A stretch of DNA of 64,000 bases, taken from positions 62,001 to 126,000 of the forward strand of contig NZ_CP109130.1 in the NCBI RefSeq assembly GCF_035917975.1, read 5' to 3'. The DNA is from Streptosporangium sp. NBC_01756 (GTDB taxonomy: Bacteria; Actinomycetota; Actinomycetes; Streptosporangiales; Streptosporangiaceae). Positions 52,223 to 60,458 of this stretch are shown here, in pieces. Numbering within the stretch: the first letter of the stretch is position 1; the number at the start of each line of letters is the position of its first letter. A program made the translations under genes and the position numbers. The notes under the pieces are model-generated. The model was not told the DNA's origin. It was given only the letters and a program-made list of their open reading frames with translations, and searched no databases.

Positions 52223-53791
52223 TCAGTCCGTCGGCTGAGCCGGATCGGCCTGCCCGCCGCCGAACACCTCGTTGACGAGCCTTTGCTGAGCCTTCTGGAA
52301 CGCTGCCGCGATGGACATGTCGGCGTCGTCCACGCAGTTCAGCGCGGCGGTCAGGGTCGTGCTGCCGTCGGGTGTGCTGTACATCAGCGCCGCGTGGCCC
52401 ACGGCGGCGCCGTTGTGGGAGATGAGGGTGCCGCCGCCGTCGGTGGTCACCACGAACACGCCCAGGCCGTAGTCCATGTTCGGGATGCCCGTCGGGTGCG
52501 GGGCGCACATCTCGGCCAGCAGCGGAGCCGGCAGCAGCGTGCCACCCACCAGCGCGGAGATGAACGTGTGCAGATCGCGGGTGGTCGAGATCATGTCACC
52601 ACCGGTGGAGATCCAGGACGGGTTCTGGCGGGTGATGTCGACCGTCTGCTGCCGGCCGTCCTCCTCGTAGCGGTAGTAGGCGTGGGCGTGCGGCTCGGGG
52701 ATCTCCGGCGAGGCGTCCGGCACCACGGTGCCGGTCAGTCCGAGCGGCCCCAGGATCAGCCGCTGCATCTCCTCGGCGTAGGTGCGGCCGGTGACCTTCT
52801 CGATCAGCAGCCTGGCCAGCACGTAGTTGGTGTTGGCATAGCTCCAGCCCGTCCCCGGCTCGAACCGCGCCGGCTTGGACAATGCCAGCTCCACCAGCTC
52901 CTGCGGCCGGTAGGTGTGGAACCGGTTGTCCAGCCACTCCGTGCCCGCGGGGCCGTAGGGCATGGGGATCCCCGGCGCGAACGTCCCGTCGTCGTAGACC
53001 TCGCCGGTGAAGTTGAACACCCCGCTGGTGTGCTGCAGCAGCATCCGCACCGTGATCCGCTCGTCCAGCCCGAACTCGGGCAGGTAGTCCGCCACCGGGA
53101 TGTCCAGCCCGATCCTGCCCTCGGCCACCAGCTGCAGCACCAGGGTCGCGGTGAAGGTCTTGGTGTTGCTGCCGATCCGGACGTGCCCGTCGGTCGGCGG
53201 CTTGGCGGCCCCGCCCAGCTCGGCCGCCCCGGCGCTGCCGGCCCACTCGCCCCGCTCATCGTGCACGCGCAGCGACACCCCGGTGAAACCGGAATCGACG
53301 ATCTCCTCGATCGCCTTCTGCAACTCCGGGCGATCCTGCCCGGCAGCAGCCGCCGGCGCGGCCCCGCTGTCCCCAGTGGCCACCCCGGTGGCGTCGAGGG
53401 CGGCGGTGATCTTGCGGGCCATCTCGGCCATGGCGGGGCTGGGCTGGCCATGGCCGAGATGGGCGGTTTCGATGGCGAGCAGGACGGTGCTGCGGAAGTT
53501 GTCGGCCTCTGCCGGAGCCTGCTTCTCGAGCAGGGTCACCGCTGCGGTCAGGGTCGGTAGCACCTGGTCGGCGAGCGCGGCGACGGACTTGCTGTCCAGT
53601 TTGATGCTCTTTGACCTGTCGCCGAGCACGTGCCCGATCAGGCCGGTCGCCGACGCCAGGGCGATACTGCCGTCGGTGGCGATCTTTTGCGGCTTGCCTC
53701 CGGCGGCACCGGCAGCGGCAACCAACGAGACCGCGCCGTACGCGGCGATCCGCAGGGTGCTCTTGTCCTGGTCGGAAAGGATGATGGACAT
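52223..53791 (-). CDS. Serine hydrolase (beta-lactamase family) fused to an N-terminal helical domain
   Basis: A 522-residue protein of two parts. Residues 1-135 (MSIILSDQDKSTLRIAAYGAVSL, AALADQVLPTLTAAVTLLEKQ) match a helical domain that I know as a stand-alone small actinobacterial protein. Residues 153-510 are a class C beta-lactamase/D-alanyl-D-alanine carboxypeptidase domain with SxxK at Ser208-Lys211 (IGSNTKTF), YxN at Tyr318-Asn320 (YANTNY) and HNG near 455, so the active site is intact. There is no signal peptide, so it is likely cytoplasmic, unlike most members. AAGGAG lies before the ATG. It may hydrolyse esters or peptides. Confidence 0.85.
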   Translation of the reverse strand: MSIILSDQDKSTLRIAAYGAVSLVAAAGAAGGKPQKIATDGSIALASATGLIGHVLGDRSKSIKLDSKSVAALADQVLPTLTAAVTLLEKQAPAEADNFRSTVLLAIETAHLGHGQPSPAMAEMARKITAALDATGVATGDSGAAPAAAAGQDRPELQKAIEEIVDSGFTGVSLRVHDERGEWAGSAGAAELGGAAKPPTDGHVRIGSNTKTFTATLVLQLVAEGRIGLDIPVADYLPEFGLDERITVRMLLQHTSGVFNFTGEVYDDGTFAPGIPMPYGPAGTEWLDNRFHTYRPQELVELALSKPARFEPGTGWSYANTNYVLARLLIEKVTGRTYAEEMQRLILGPLGLTGTVVPDASPEIPEPHAHAYYRYEEDGRQQTVDITRQNPSWISTGGDMISTTRDLHTFISALVGGTLLPAPLLAEMCAPHPTGIPNMDYGLGVFVVTTDGGGTLISHNGAAVGHAALMYSTPDGSTTLTAALNCVDDADMSIAAAFQKAQQRLVNEVFGGGQADPAQPTD

Positions 53792-54001
53792 GGTGATTTG
53801 CTCCTTGGAATCTGTTATGTCCGGTCGGCGTCGTGCCGCTGCGACGAGCTTGCACCCTGACCCGAGGTCAACCTCAACCGTGATCTAGCCCACAGCTGCT
53901 TTTACGGGTCGGGGACAGCTTCGAGAGCAGACCGCTGCGAGCGGGGCATGTCCGAAATCGCTCGTCCGGTCCGAGGACCCGTTTCGGGCACCGTCCGGCC
54001 A

Positions 54002-54511
54002 TCACTCATGGCCTTCCCCCTTCGTGCCCGGCCTGCTTGCCCGCCCGACGGCGGGCATTCGCGCCAGGACGAGACCAAACGCGATCAACGCCACGCCAAG
54101 ACCTAGAAACCCCAGGTCGTAGAGGAGCTGCCCAGACCCGTGCCGGACATGGTGCACTCCGAGAAGCTGATGGTCGATCAACCCTTCGACCAGGTTGAAC
54201 ACTCCCCACCCAGCGATCATCCAGCCGATGACCTCCTTCAAGGGAGCCGGTCGCGCCCGAGAGAGCAGCAGCACCCCGATGACGACGACGACCAGGCAGC
54301 CGAGGTGGAACAGGCCATCCCCGATCATGTTGACGTGCTCGTTGCCGGGATACCAGCCGCTGAGCATGTGATGCCACCCCAGGAGCTGGTGCAAGATGAT
54401 CCCGTCGATGAAGCCGCCGATTCCGAGGCCGAGCACCAGCCCGGCCGTACGGGTGGACGCCCCGTCCGCAGGAGCAGAGACGGATGCCCTACTTCGGTAT
54501 GAATCAGCCAT
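54002..54511 (-). CDS. DUF2243 membrane protein
   Basis: A 169-residue membrane protein with four hydrophobic segments. It contains the family motif GGFIDGIILHQLLGWHHMLSG, repeated in weaker form as EGLIDHQLLGVHHVR, which puts several histidines at the membrane edge and could bind a metal. I chose the ATG at 54511 (MADSYRSRAS); the open frame starts at 54544. The function of this family is unknown. It is separate from its neighbours by more than 200 bases on either side. Confidence 0.85.
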   Translation of the reverse strand: MADSYRSRASVSAPADGASTRTAGLVLGLGIGGFIDGIILHQLLGWHHMLSGWYPGNEHVNMIGDGLFHLGCLVVVVIGVLLLSRARPAPLKEVIGWMIAGWGVFNLVEGLIDHQLLGVHHVRHGSGQLLYDLGFLGLGVALIAFGLVLARMPAVGRASRPGTKGEGHE

Positions 54512-54894
54512 GTGCGTCTGATTTCCCGTGGCAAGCGCGGCCACGCCCCGCGAAGCCCCATGGTTGCTCTCCGATAGGCCGGGGAACCCATGACGTCAGG
54601 GCGCCTCAGGAACGTGCCCGGATGCCGGGCGACGAGGCGGCGGGAGCCATCGACGGCAGGGCCCCATCGTCCTGGCCCATCGGTTCAGGCTCGGTGATGT
54701 GCGGACTCAGCCTTTACTTCTCCGGAACCGAAAATCTGTAGTGGCTGGAGTAGACATCAGTGGTGGGTGGGGGTAGAGTTTCTGACATCGCAAGGAACAG
54801 ATCCACGAGGGCAGCGTAGGACGTCAGGCATCACGACGAACTGCCCGGACGGGCGTGGATAGCAGAAGACGACGCAGGTGAAGACGGGCAGAAG

Positions 54895-54941
54895 GTCGGA
54901 CGTGCCGGGGCCGTTGCAGGTGAAGGGTCTTGGCCGTGGAC
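54895..54941. repeat. Direct repeat, copy 1 (47 bp)
   Basis: It starts GTCGGACGTGCC and ends TTGGCCGTGGAC and matches 54986-55032 at 44 of 47 positions. The copies are 91 bases apart, start to start. Confidence 0.85.
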
Positions 54942-54985
54942 GCACTGCCACAGCAGTAGCAGTCACGCAGCGAACAAGCACCAAC

Positions 54986-55032
54986 GTCGGACGTGCCGGG
55001 GCCAGTACAGGTGAAGGGTCTTGGCCGTGGAC
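54986..55032. repeat. Direct repeat, copy 2 (47 bp)
   Basis: Second copy of the repeat at 54895-54941. Weaker similarity continues for about 20 bases downstream, so the duplicated unit may be longer. Confidence 0.85.
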
Positions 55033-55269
55033 ACACCGCTGCAGCAGTGATGCATGAGATCGAGGAAGCAGAGATAGCGAAAGGAGTGTTGAACGCCATC
55101 AGGATCGCCCGTTGTCGGCGGAGGTTCGCCGCGCGGGTACCGTAGCCCCACGGATTGGACGGTGGTCTCCGGTCACGCACACGCGATCCCCGCATCCCCG
55201 TCCGCATCGGGCGGCCAATGCGGAAGTAAGAGGTCGGCCCCAAGGCCGGTAGATGGTGTTGAACCTCGC

Positions 55270-55299
55270 GGGCCCCGGCGCATCATGGCGCCGGGGCCC
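55270..55299. terminator. Very strong hairpin before a regulator gene
   Basis: GGGCCCCGGCGC and GCGCCGGGGCCC form a perfect 12-bp stem around ATCATG. There is no T run. It ends 23 bases before the ATG of the regulator at 55323. It may be a terminator for upstream transcription or an element in the leader of the regulator. Confidence 0.7.
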
Positions 55300-55322
55300 C
55301 TGTTGGCATTCGGGAAGGGTAT

Positions 55323-55790
55323 ATGGATCAAGCACCGATGACGTCGGCCGTCCGCGCGCAGCCCGGGCTCCGCGACACCGCCGATAAGGCGGAAACGGCC
55401 GGCAAGGCCGACACCGCGGGCAGGACCGATGGGCTCCCCGCCGCACCGGGCGACACCCCCGGTCACCGGTTCGACGACGAGGACTACCCCGCCTACAGCA
55501 TGGGCCGGGCCGCCGAGATGCTCGGCGTCACCCCGGCGTTCCTGCGCAGCCTGGGCGCCGCCAAACTGATCGAGCCGCAGCGCTCTGACGGCGGGCACCG
55601 CCGCTACTCGCGCTACCAGTTGCGTCTGGCCGCCCGCGCCCGCGAACTCGTCGACCAGGGCACCGCTCTGGAGGCCGCCTGCCGCATCATCATCCTGGAA
55701 GACCAGCTCGCCGAAGCCTTGCGCATCAACACCGAACTGCAGCAGAGCAACGAGCGGCGATCTGAGAACGCCGGCCGCCGCTCGGCCTGA
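55323..55790 (+). CDS. MerR-type helix-turn-helix regulator (HspR-like)
   Basis: A 155-residue protein. The first 55 residues are low-complexity and rich in A, T, D and G (DTADKAETAGKADTAGRTD). Residues 58-130 form a MerR-type domain: YSMGRAAEMLGVTPAFLRSLGAAKLIEPQRSDGGHRRYSRYQLRLAARARELV (outline). A helix with IIILEDQLAEALRINTELQQSNE follows and may be a coiled coil. This type is common in actinomycetes and is related to HspR. It has no obvious ribosome site close to the ATG, which fits regulation through the hairpin directly upstream. Confidence 0.8.
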   Translation: MDQAPMTSAVRAQPGLRDTADKAETAGKADTAGRTDGLPAAPGDTPGHRFDDEDYPAYSMGRAAEMLGVTPAFLRSLGAAKLIEPQRSDGGHRRYSRYQLRLAARARELVDQGTALEAACRIIILEDQLAEALRINTELQQSNERRSENAGRRSA

Positions 55791-56343
55791 AGGCGGCGAT
55801 CCCGGGCCCCCTCGGCACCCCGGTGATTCGCGCCCCTGTCGCCGTGGGCAGGGGCAGGGCGGCCGGGCCCGGGGACCGGTCGCTCACCGCGTATCCATCC
55901 AGCGCCCCCGGCTCGGGGCTTAAGCAACCACGAAACGGCCCAAGACCGGTAAGCGACGGCCAAGCATTCGCGGTGACGAATGCGCGGCCGGGTGCATCGC
56001 CGGACCGCTCCCCCATGAGCAGCCTGCGACCACCGGCCCGCGCTGGTGCAACAAGTAGGCCCCCGAAGGGCGAAGCGGACCCGTTGCCGCTTTCCAGATG
56101 GGGTGGTGAACCGTGCCCCCTTTCTGCCGGAAACGTGACGGGCCCATGATCACCATTCGTGCGGTTATGGCAAGGGATTTTGCGCTCCGGGCAATGGCGT
56201 GTCGTTACCCTGGCGTTTTCTGCGGGTGTGGTGAGATTCGGGGGTGACCCCCACCAGATTCGCCAATGGGGTCGCACTGTCTGCCGGCAGGCGGGGTTTG
56301 GCTCCGGGCGGCTCTCCACAGAGCCCGACATGAGGAGCGGTTG
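55791..56343. other. Intergenic stretch, nothing recognised
   Basis: A stretch of 553 bases between the regulator and the catalase. It should hold the catalase promoter, but I could not identify a convincing box pair. Open frames here have no family match. Confidence 0.45.
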
Positions 56344-57242
56344 ATGTTCCTGCACACCAAACACCTGCAGTTCGAGGCCAAACCCGAAAAGCCCGACCCG
56401 GTCTACGCTCACAAGCTCCAGGAGCTGCTCGGTGGCGCGTACGGCGAGATGACCGTGACCATGCAGTACCTGATGCAGGGCTGGAACTGCCGGATGTCCG
56501 GCAAGTACAGGACCTGATCATGGATATCGCGACCGAGGAGATCGGTCACGTCGAGATGATCGCCACGATGATCGCCCGTCTCCTGGAGGGCGCGCCCGCC
56601 ACCGCGGTCACGAAGATGGCCATGACCGACCCCGTGGTGGGTGCCGTGCTGGGCGGGATGGATCCCCAGCAGGCCATCGTCTCCGGCGGCGGACCCCTGC
56701 TCGCCGACAGCAACGGCTATCCGTGGAACGGCCGCTACATCGTGGCCAGCGGCAACCTCCTGGCCGACTTCCGCGCCAACGTCGCCGCCGAGGCACAGGG
56801 CCGTCTGCAGACCGCGCGGCTCTACAACATGACCGACGACCCCGGCGTGCGCGACATGCTGAAGTTCAACCTGGCCCGTGACACGCTGCACCAGAACCTG
56901 TGGCTGAAGGCCATTGAGGAACTCCAGGAGGACGGCCTGGAGGACGTCGTCGTGCCGGACGCGCTTTTCGACGAGGAGTACGCCGAGCACGCCTCCGCGA
57001 TCTGGGACCTGTCCGAGGGTACCGAGGGGACGCAGGGAGGCTGGGCCTCCGGCCCGCAACCGGACGGCCGGCACGAGTTCTCCTACCTCCTCGATCCCCA
57101 GCCGCTCGGCGGCCTCGCCACGGCACCGCCACCTGACCCCGCGCTGTACAACACCTACGACGGCGCCATGGGCGAGCCGCGGGGGCCTGTCCTGGGCACC
57201 GAGACCGGGCCCCTGGGCAAGCTCAAGGACAAGCTGACCTGA
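56344..57242 (+). pseudogene. Manganese catalase, split by a one-base deletion
   Basis: The first frame gives MFLHTKHLQFEAKPEKPDP and YGEMTVTMQYLMQGWNCRMSGKY, the second MDIATEEIGHVEMIATMIARLLEG and onward. Homologues read KYKDLIMDIATEE; here the sequence after TAC is AGGACC where AAGGACC is expected, so one A is missing near 56507. All metal ligands are kept: glutamates in the first helix pair, Glu and His in EEIGHVE, Glu in AAEAQGR and His in RDTLHQN. Joined length is about 299 residues, normal for the family, which splits hydrogen peroxide. A good ribosome site precedes the first ATG. The metal importer follows. Confidence 0.85.
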
Positions 57243-57335
57243 TCGACGCGGGAGGCAGGGCCGCGCGCCCGTACCGGGCCGGCCCGCGTCCCGCGCGCTC
57301 GGAATGTGAGCGGACCTACCCGAGGTGAGGCTTTC

Positions 57336-58613
57336 GTGCTTGACTCCCGCCCCCACCAGGATGAGCCGCCGACCGCCGTCCCCGGGGCCGGTGACGCCGG
57401 CGTGCCGCTCCCCCGGCGGCTGCCGGCACGTCTGCTGCGGCGGGCCGGACTGTTCGGGCCGGCCTTCGTCGTCTCGGTGGCCTACATCGACCCCGGCAAC
57501 TTCGCGACCAACATGTCGAGCGGCGCCCGCTACGGGTACCTCCTGCTGTGGGTGATCGCCGCCGCGAACCTGCTGGCGATGTTCGTCCAGGCGCTGTCGG
57601 CCAAACTCGGCATCGCCACCGGCCGGAACCTGCCCCAGCTCTGCCGCGACCATCTGCCGCGACCGCTGACCATGGTGCTGTGGGTGCAGGGCGAACTGGT
57701 CGCCATCGCCACCGACCTGGCCGAGTTCATCGGCGGCGCGCTCGCCCTGAACCTGCTGTTCGGCATCCCGCTGCTGCCGGGCGCCATGATCACCGCGGTC
57801 GTCTCCTTCGCCCTGCTCGGCCTGGCGCCGCGCGGCCGCCACCGCTTCGAGGCGGTCATCACCGGCATGCTCGTCATCGTCGTGGCCGGCTTCGCCTACC
57901 AGGTGCTGCGCTCCGGCTCCCTCGCCGGTGCCGTCGACGGCCTGGTGCCCCGCCTGGCCGGACCGGACAGCCTGCTGATGGCGACCGGGATCATCGGCGC
58001 CACCGTGATGCCCCACGTCATCTACCTGCATTCGGCCCTCACCCAGGACCACGGCAGGATCAGCGGCCTCCGCGCCGCGGTACGGGCCAGTCGCGCCGAC
58101 ATCGCGATCGCCCTGGGCGTCGCGGGGTTGGTCAACATGGCGATGCTGACCGTGGCCGCCGCCACCTTCCACAGCGGTGACCCCGGTAGCCTGCAGGCCA
58201 TCCACGCCGGGATCGGAGCGATCCTCGGCCCCGCGGCGGCGGTCGCCTTCGCGCTGGCCCTGCTCGCGTCGGGACTGGCCTCCTCAAGCGTGGGCACCTA
58301 CGCCGGACAGGTCATCATGGAGGGCTTCCTCCGCCGCCGCATACCGCTCACGGCACGCCGCCTGATCACCATCGTGCCCGCCATGATGATCCTGTCCGCC
58401 GGCATCGACCCCACCCGCGCGCTCATCCTGAGTCAGGTCGCACTGTCCTTCGGCATCCCCTTCGCCCTGGTACCCCTCCTCGCCTTCACCAGCAACCGCA
58501 GACTCATGGGCGCCCTGGTCAACCGTCGCCGCACCACGGCACTGGGCATCACGGTCGCCACCGTGATCATCGCCCTCAACGGCTTCCTCGTCGCCCAGGT
58601 GTTCACCGGCTGA
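57336..58613 (+). CDS. mntH: Nramp family divalent metal transporter (MntH-like)
   Basis: A 425-residue membrane protein with eleven hydrophobic segments. The first span carries the metal-binding motif AYIDPGNFATN (DPGN) and the sixth carries GATVMPHVIYLHSA (MPH), both required for manganese or iron transport with protons. I chose the GTG at 57336, which has GAGGTGAGG a few bases upstream; a GTG at 57306 is also in frame. It follows the manganese catalase on the same strand by 93 bases, so it likely supplies manganese for that enzyme under peroxide stress. Confidence 0.88.
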   Translation: MLDSRPHQDEPPTAVPGAGDAGVPLPRRLPARLLRRAGLFGPAFVVSVAYIDPGNFATNMSSGARYGYLLLWVIAAANLLAMFVQALSAKLGIATGRNLPQLCRDHLPRPLTMVLWVQGELVAIATDLAEFIGGALALNLLFGIPLLPGAMITAVVSFALLGLAPRGRHRFEAVITGMLVIVVAGFAYQVLRSGSLAGAVDGLVPRLAGPDSLLMATGIIGATVMPHVIYLHSALTQDHGRISGLRAAVRASRADIAIALGVAGLVNMAMLTVAAATFHSGDPGSLQAIHAGIGAILGPAAAVAFALALLASGLASSSVGTYAGQVIMEGFLRRRIPLTARRLITIVPAMMILSAGIDPTRALILSQVALSFGIPFALVPLLAFTSNRRLMGALVNRRRTTALGITVATVIIALNGFLVAQVFTG

Positions 58614-58744
58614 GCGCGCCTCACCCGACCCGCCCGGTCCGCCGCGCAGAGAGTGGACCCGCAACGGAACCGGATCACACGATAAGCCGGTTCGAGCAGG
58701 CCGGGAGGGGTAGCTGAGGCGGATCATCCGAGGGCGACACCGAG

Positions 58745-59053
58745 GATGAATTGCCGCGGTTGGATCGGTCTACCGTCTGCGCGGGCCACCTGCCGAAGCC
58801 GAACGGCCCGAGATTCGGCCCCGGCCCCTCACCGGCCTCGAACCGCACGCGCAGCCCGAGCACCGCCGTGAACAGCAGCTCCACTGCGGCGCCGACGTCC
58901 AACGCGGCGGGCAGGTCGCCGTCGCGGATGCCGCGGCCCGGTAGCGACGCGAGGGTTTTCCTGGTGGCGTCGAACGCGTCCTCGGTCTTTTTCCGGACCT
59001 CGGGGTCGGTGGTGCCGAGTTCGGCGGCCGTATCGACCACGAAGCAGCCGCGA
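58745..59053 (-). pseudogene. TetR family regulator, C-terminal fragment
   Basis: [19 protein letters not shown] and [17 protein letters not shown], then [26 protein letters not shown], match the C-terminal domain of COMR/NemR-type TetR proteins (compare GCMVVNAAVELMPRD in the intact gene at 9110). The DNA-binding part is missing. It is joined directly to the ROK fragment. Confidence 0.65.
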
Positions 59054-59350
59054 CCGGCCGAGCAGATCGACCATGGCACAGGTGAGCTCGACCGGGTCAA
59101 AATGGAGTTCGACGGCGCTGCCCGCATCGGCGTTGATCCGCAGGGTGGTGCGTGGCTTCCTCCACTGGAGACGCGGTTGGCGTGGTCTTCTCGCACGATG
59201 CCCTCGTCGAGCAGCCGACGCACGATACCAGAGACGCTCTGCGGGGTGAGGCCCGTGCGCTGGGCGATCTCCACCCGGCTGATGCCGTCGGCACGCTGGA
59301 TCTGGTCCAGCACCACCGCTCGATTGTATCGCCCTACCTTCGGGAGATTC
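59054..59350 (-). pseudogene. ROK family repressor, N-terminal fragment
   Basis: [52 protein letters not shown] (outline) is a ROK helix-turn-helix. One base is then missing in GGAGGAAG near 59155, and the frame continues as [34 protein letters not shown]. It then meets the TetR fragment. The sugar-kinase-like domain is gone. An intact ROK gene lies at 60459-61640. Confidence 0.7.
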
Positions 59351-59578
59351 GAGTACTCGACGATCAACAAGGACACCCGGAAGCTCGTCGCAGAGACCGT
59401 GAAAATGGTCAAGGCGCTGCAGGGCGGTGGCACGCCGGAGATCAATGACACCAAGTCGTACGACAACGGCGTCAAGGTCGTCCCGGCATATCTCCTCCCG
59501 CCGGTGATCGTCACCAAGGACAACGCGGCCGAAGCCTATGCCGACGACCCAAAGCTGGCGCCCCTCACCAAGCAGTAG
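59350..59578 (+). pseudogene. Sugar ABC transporter substrate-binding protein, C-terminal fragment
   Basis: [56 protein letters not shown] (outline) is the end of a ChvE/XylF-type sugar-binding lipoprotein. The N-terminal 80 percent is missing and replaced by the ROK fragment on the other strand. A terminator hairpin follows its stop, as at the end of a real gene. Confidence 0.75.
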
Positions 59579-59596
59579 GCAAGCACGATGACGCCG

Positions 59597-59630
59597 TCGT
59601 GCGTCCCAGGAACGATCCCGGGACGCACGA
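59597..59630 (+). terminator. Terminator hairpin after the binding-protein fragment
   Basis: TCGTGCGTCCC and GGGACGCACGA form a perfect 11-bp stem with a 12-base loop, 19 bases after the stop. There is no T run, as is usual in high-GC actinomycetes. Confidence 0.75.
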
Positions 59631-59801
59631 GGTGACCAGATCGATCTCAGATCGCGCGGCGCCGCCGTGATCTGAAGCGGCACATCTTCCGCGACATCGG
59701 CAACAACCGCGCGCGCTTCCTGGAGATCCGCCTCCAACCCGATGACCCCCACTGCCGGACGTCGCAGGCCGCTACGCAGGGCGAATGAGGAGACAGCGGA
59801 C

Positions 59802-60251
59802 GTGAACACACTGGTCGACACCATCAAGGAATACGACTGGAGATCGTCCACAGCCATACCGGCGCTGACCGGCAGGACCCCGACCGGCCATCCGCAGGCC
59901 GAAATGTGGCTGGGCGCCCATCCCGCCGGCCCATCGGCACTGATTCGTAGCGGCGTACGGCGGACGCTGGCCGACGTGATCGCGGACGACGCCAAACTCG
60001 GTTCGGCCGTGAAGGAACGATTCGGCACTCGGCTGCCATACCTGCTGAAGGTGATCGCAGTAGCACGGCCGCTGTCGCTTCAGGTGCATCCGAGCGAGGG
60101 GCAGGCCCGCAGCGGCTTCTCCAGCGGAGACGCCAACTACGTCGATCGAACCGGGGCTTTGACCGCGAATAGCTGCCTGCCCTGCCGCGCAGGCCACCGG
60201 GACTGCGGCTGGCCATACCGCTGGAGCAGGTCAGGTTCCGGCACGATATGA
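59802..60251 (+). pseudogene. manA: Mannose-6-phosphate isomerase (ManA), truncated
   Basis: The first 105 residues match type I phosphomannose isomerase: VDTIKEYDWRSSTAIPAL, HPQAEMWLGAHPAGPS and LPYLLKVIAVARPLSLQVHPS, which holds the zinc-binding Q and H. After GFSSGDANYVD sense is lost and the frame ends at 149 residues where about 400 are normal. The GTG start has GAGGAG upstream. The enzyme would convert mannose-6-phosphate and fructose-6-phosphate. It fits the broken sugar locus around it. Confidence 0.7.
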
Positions 60252-60458
60252 GCACCCGCGGTGTCCGCAAACTGCCGATCGCCTGGGTAACACCACGACA
60301 GGCGCCCCTCGCGACCACAATCGGTCCGGCGGCCGCCTTAGGCAGGCCAGGGCTGTTGCCTCTGTTTTTGATGAGTGGTTTCTGGTTTTCATCAGTTTGA
60401 TGATTTTGATATTGGACGACTGCCTTTACATTGTAGATTTTTTAGAATGGATGCCGTG
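60252..60458. other. AT-rich patch with short inverted repeats
   Basis: No gene. From about 60361 to 60450 the sequence is far richer in A and T than anything else in the window. TGATGA and TCATCA form an inverted repeat at 60368-60393, and another GATGA follows. TTGATA near 60408 and TACATT near 60429 look like promoter boxes pointing into the 3' end of the ROK gene. The origin is not clear. Confidence 0.5.

Larger units (their letters stand above)
54512..55269. other. Large gene-free stretch with direct repeats
   Basis: A stretch of 758 bases with no gene that I can support. It holds two 47-bp direct repeats (listed separately). Its short open frames repeat the same peptide because of the repeats and are not convincing as genes. 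A noncoding RNA is possible. Confidence 0.45.

Noticed and set aside
54895..55032. Direct repeats considered as a CRISPR array
   Set aside because: There are only two copies of 47 bases with one 44-base gap, imperfect identity, and no cas genes in the window.
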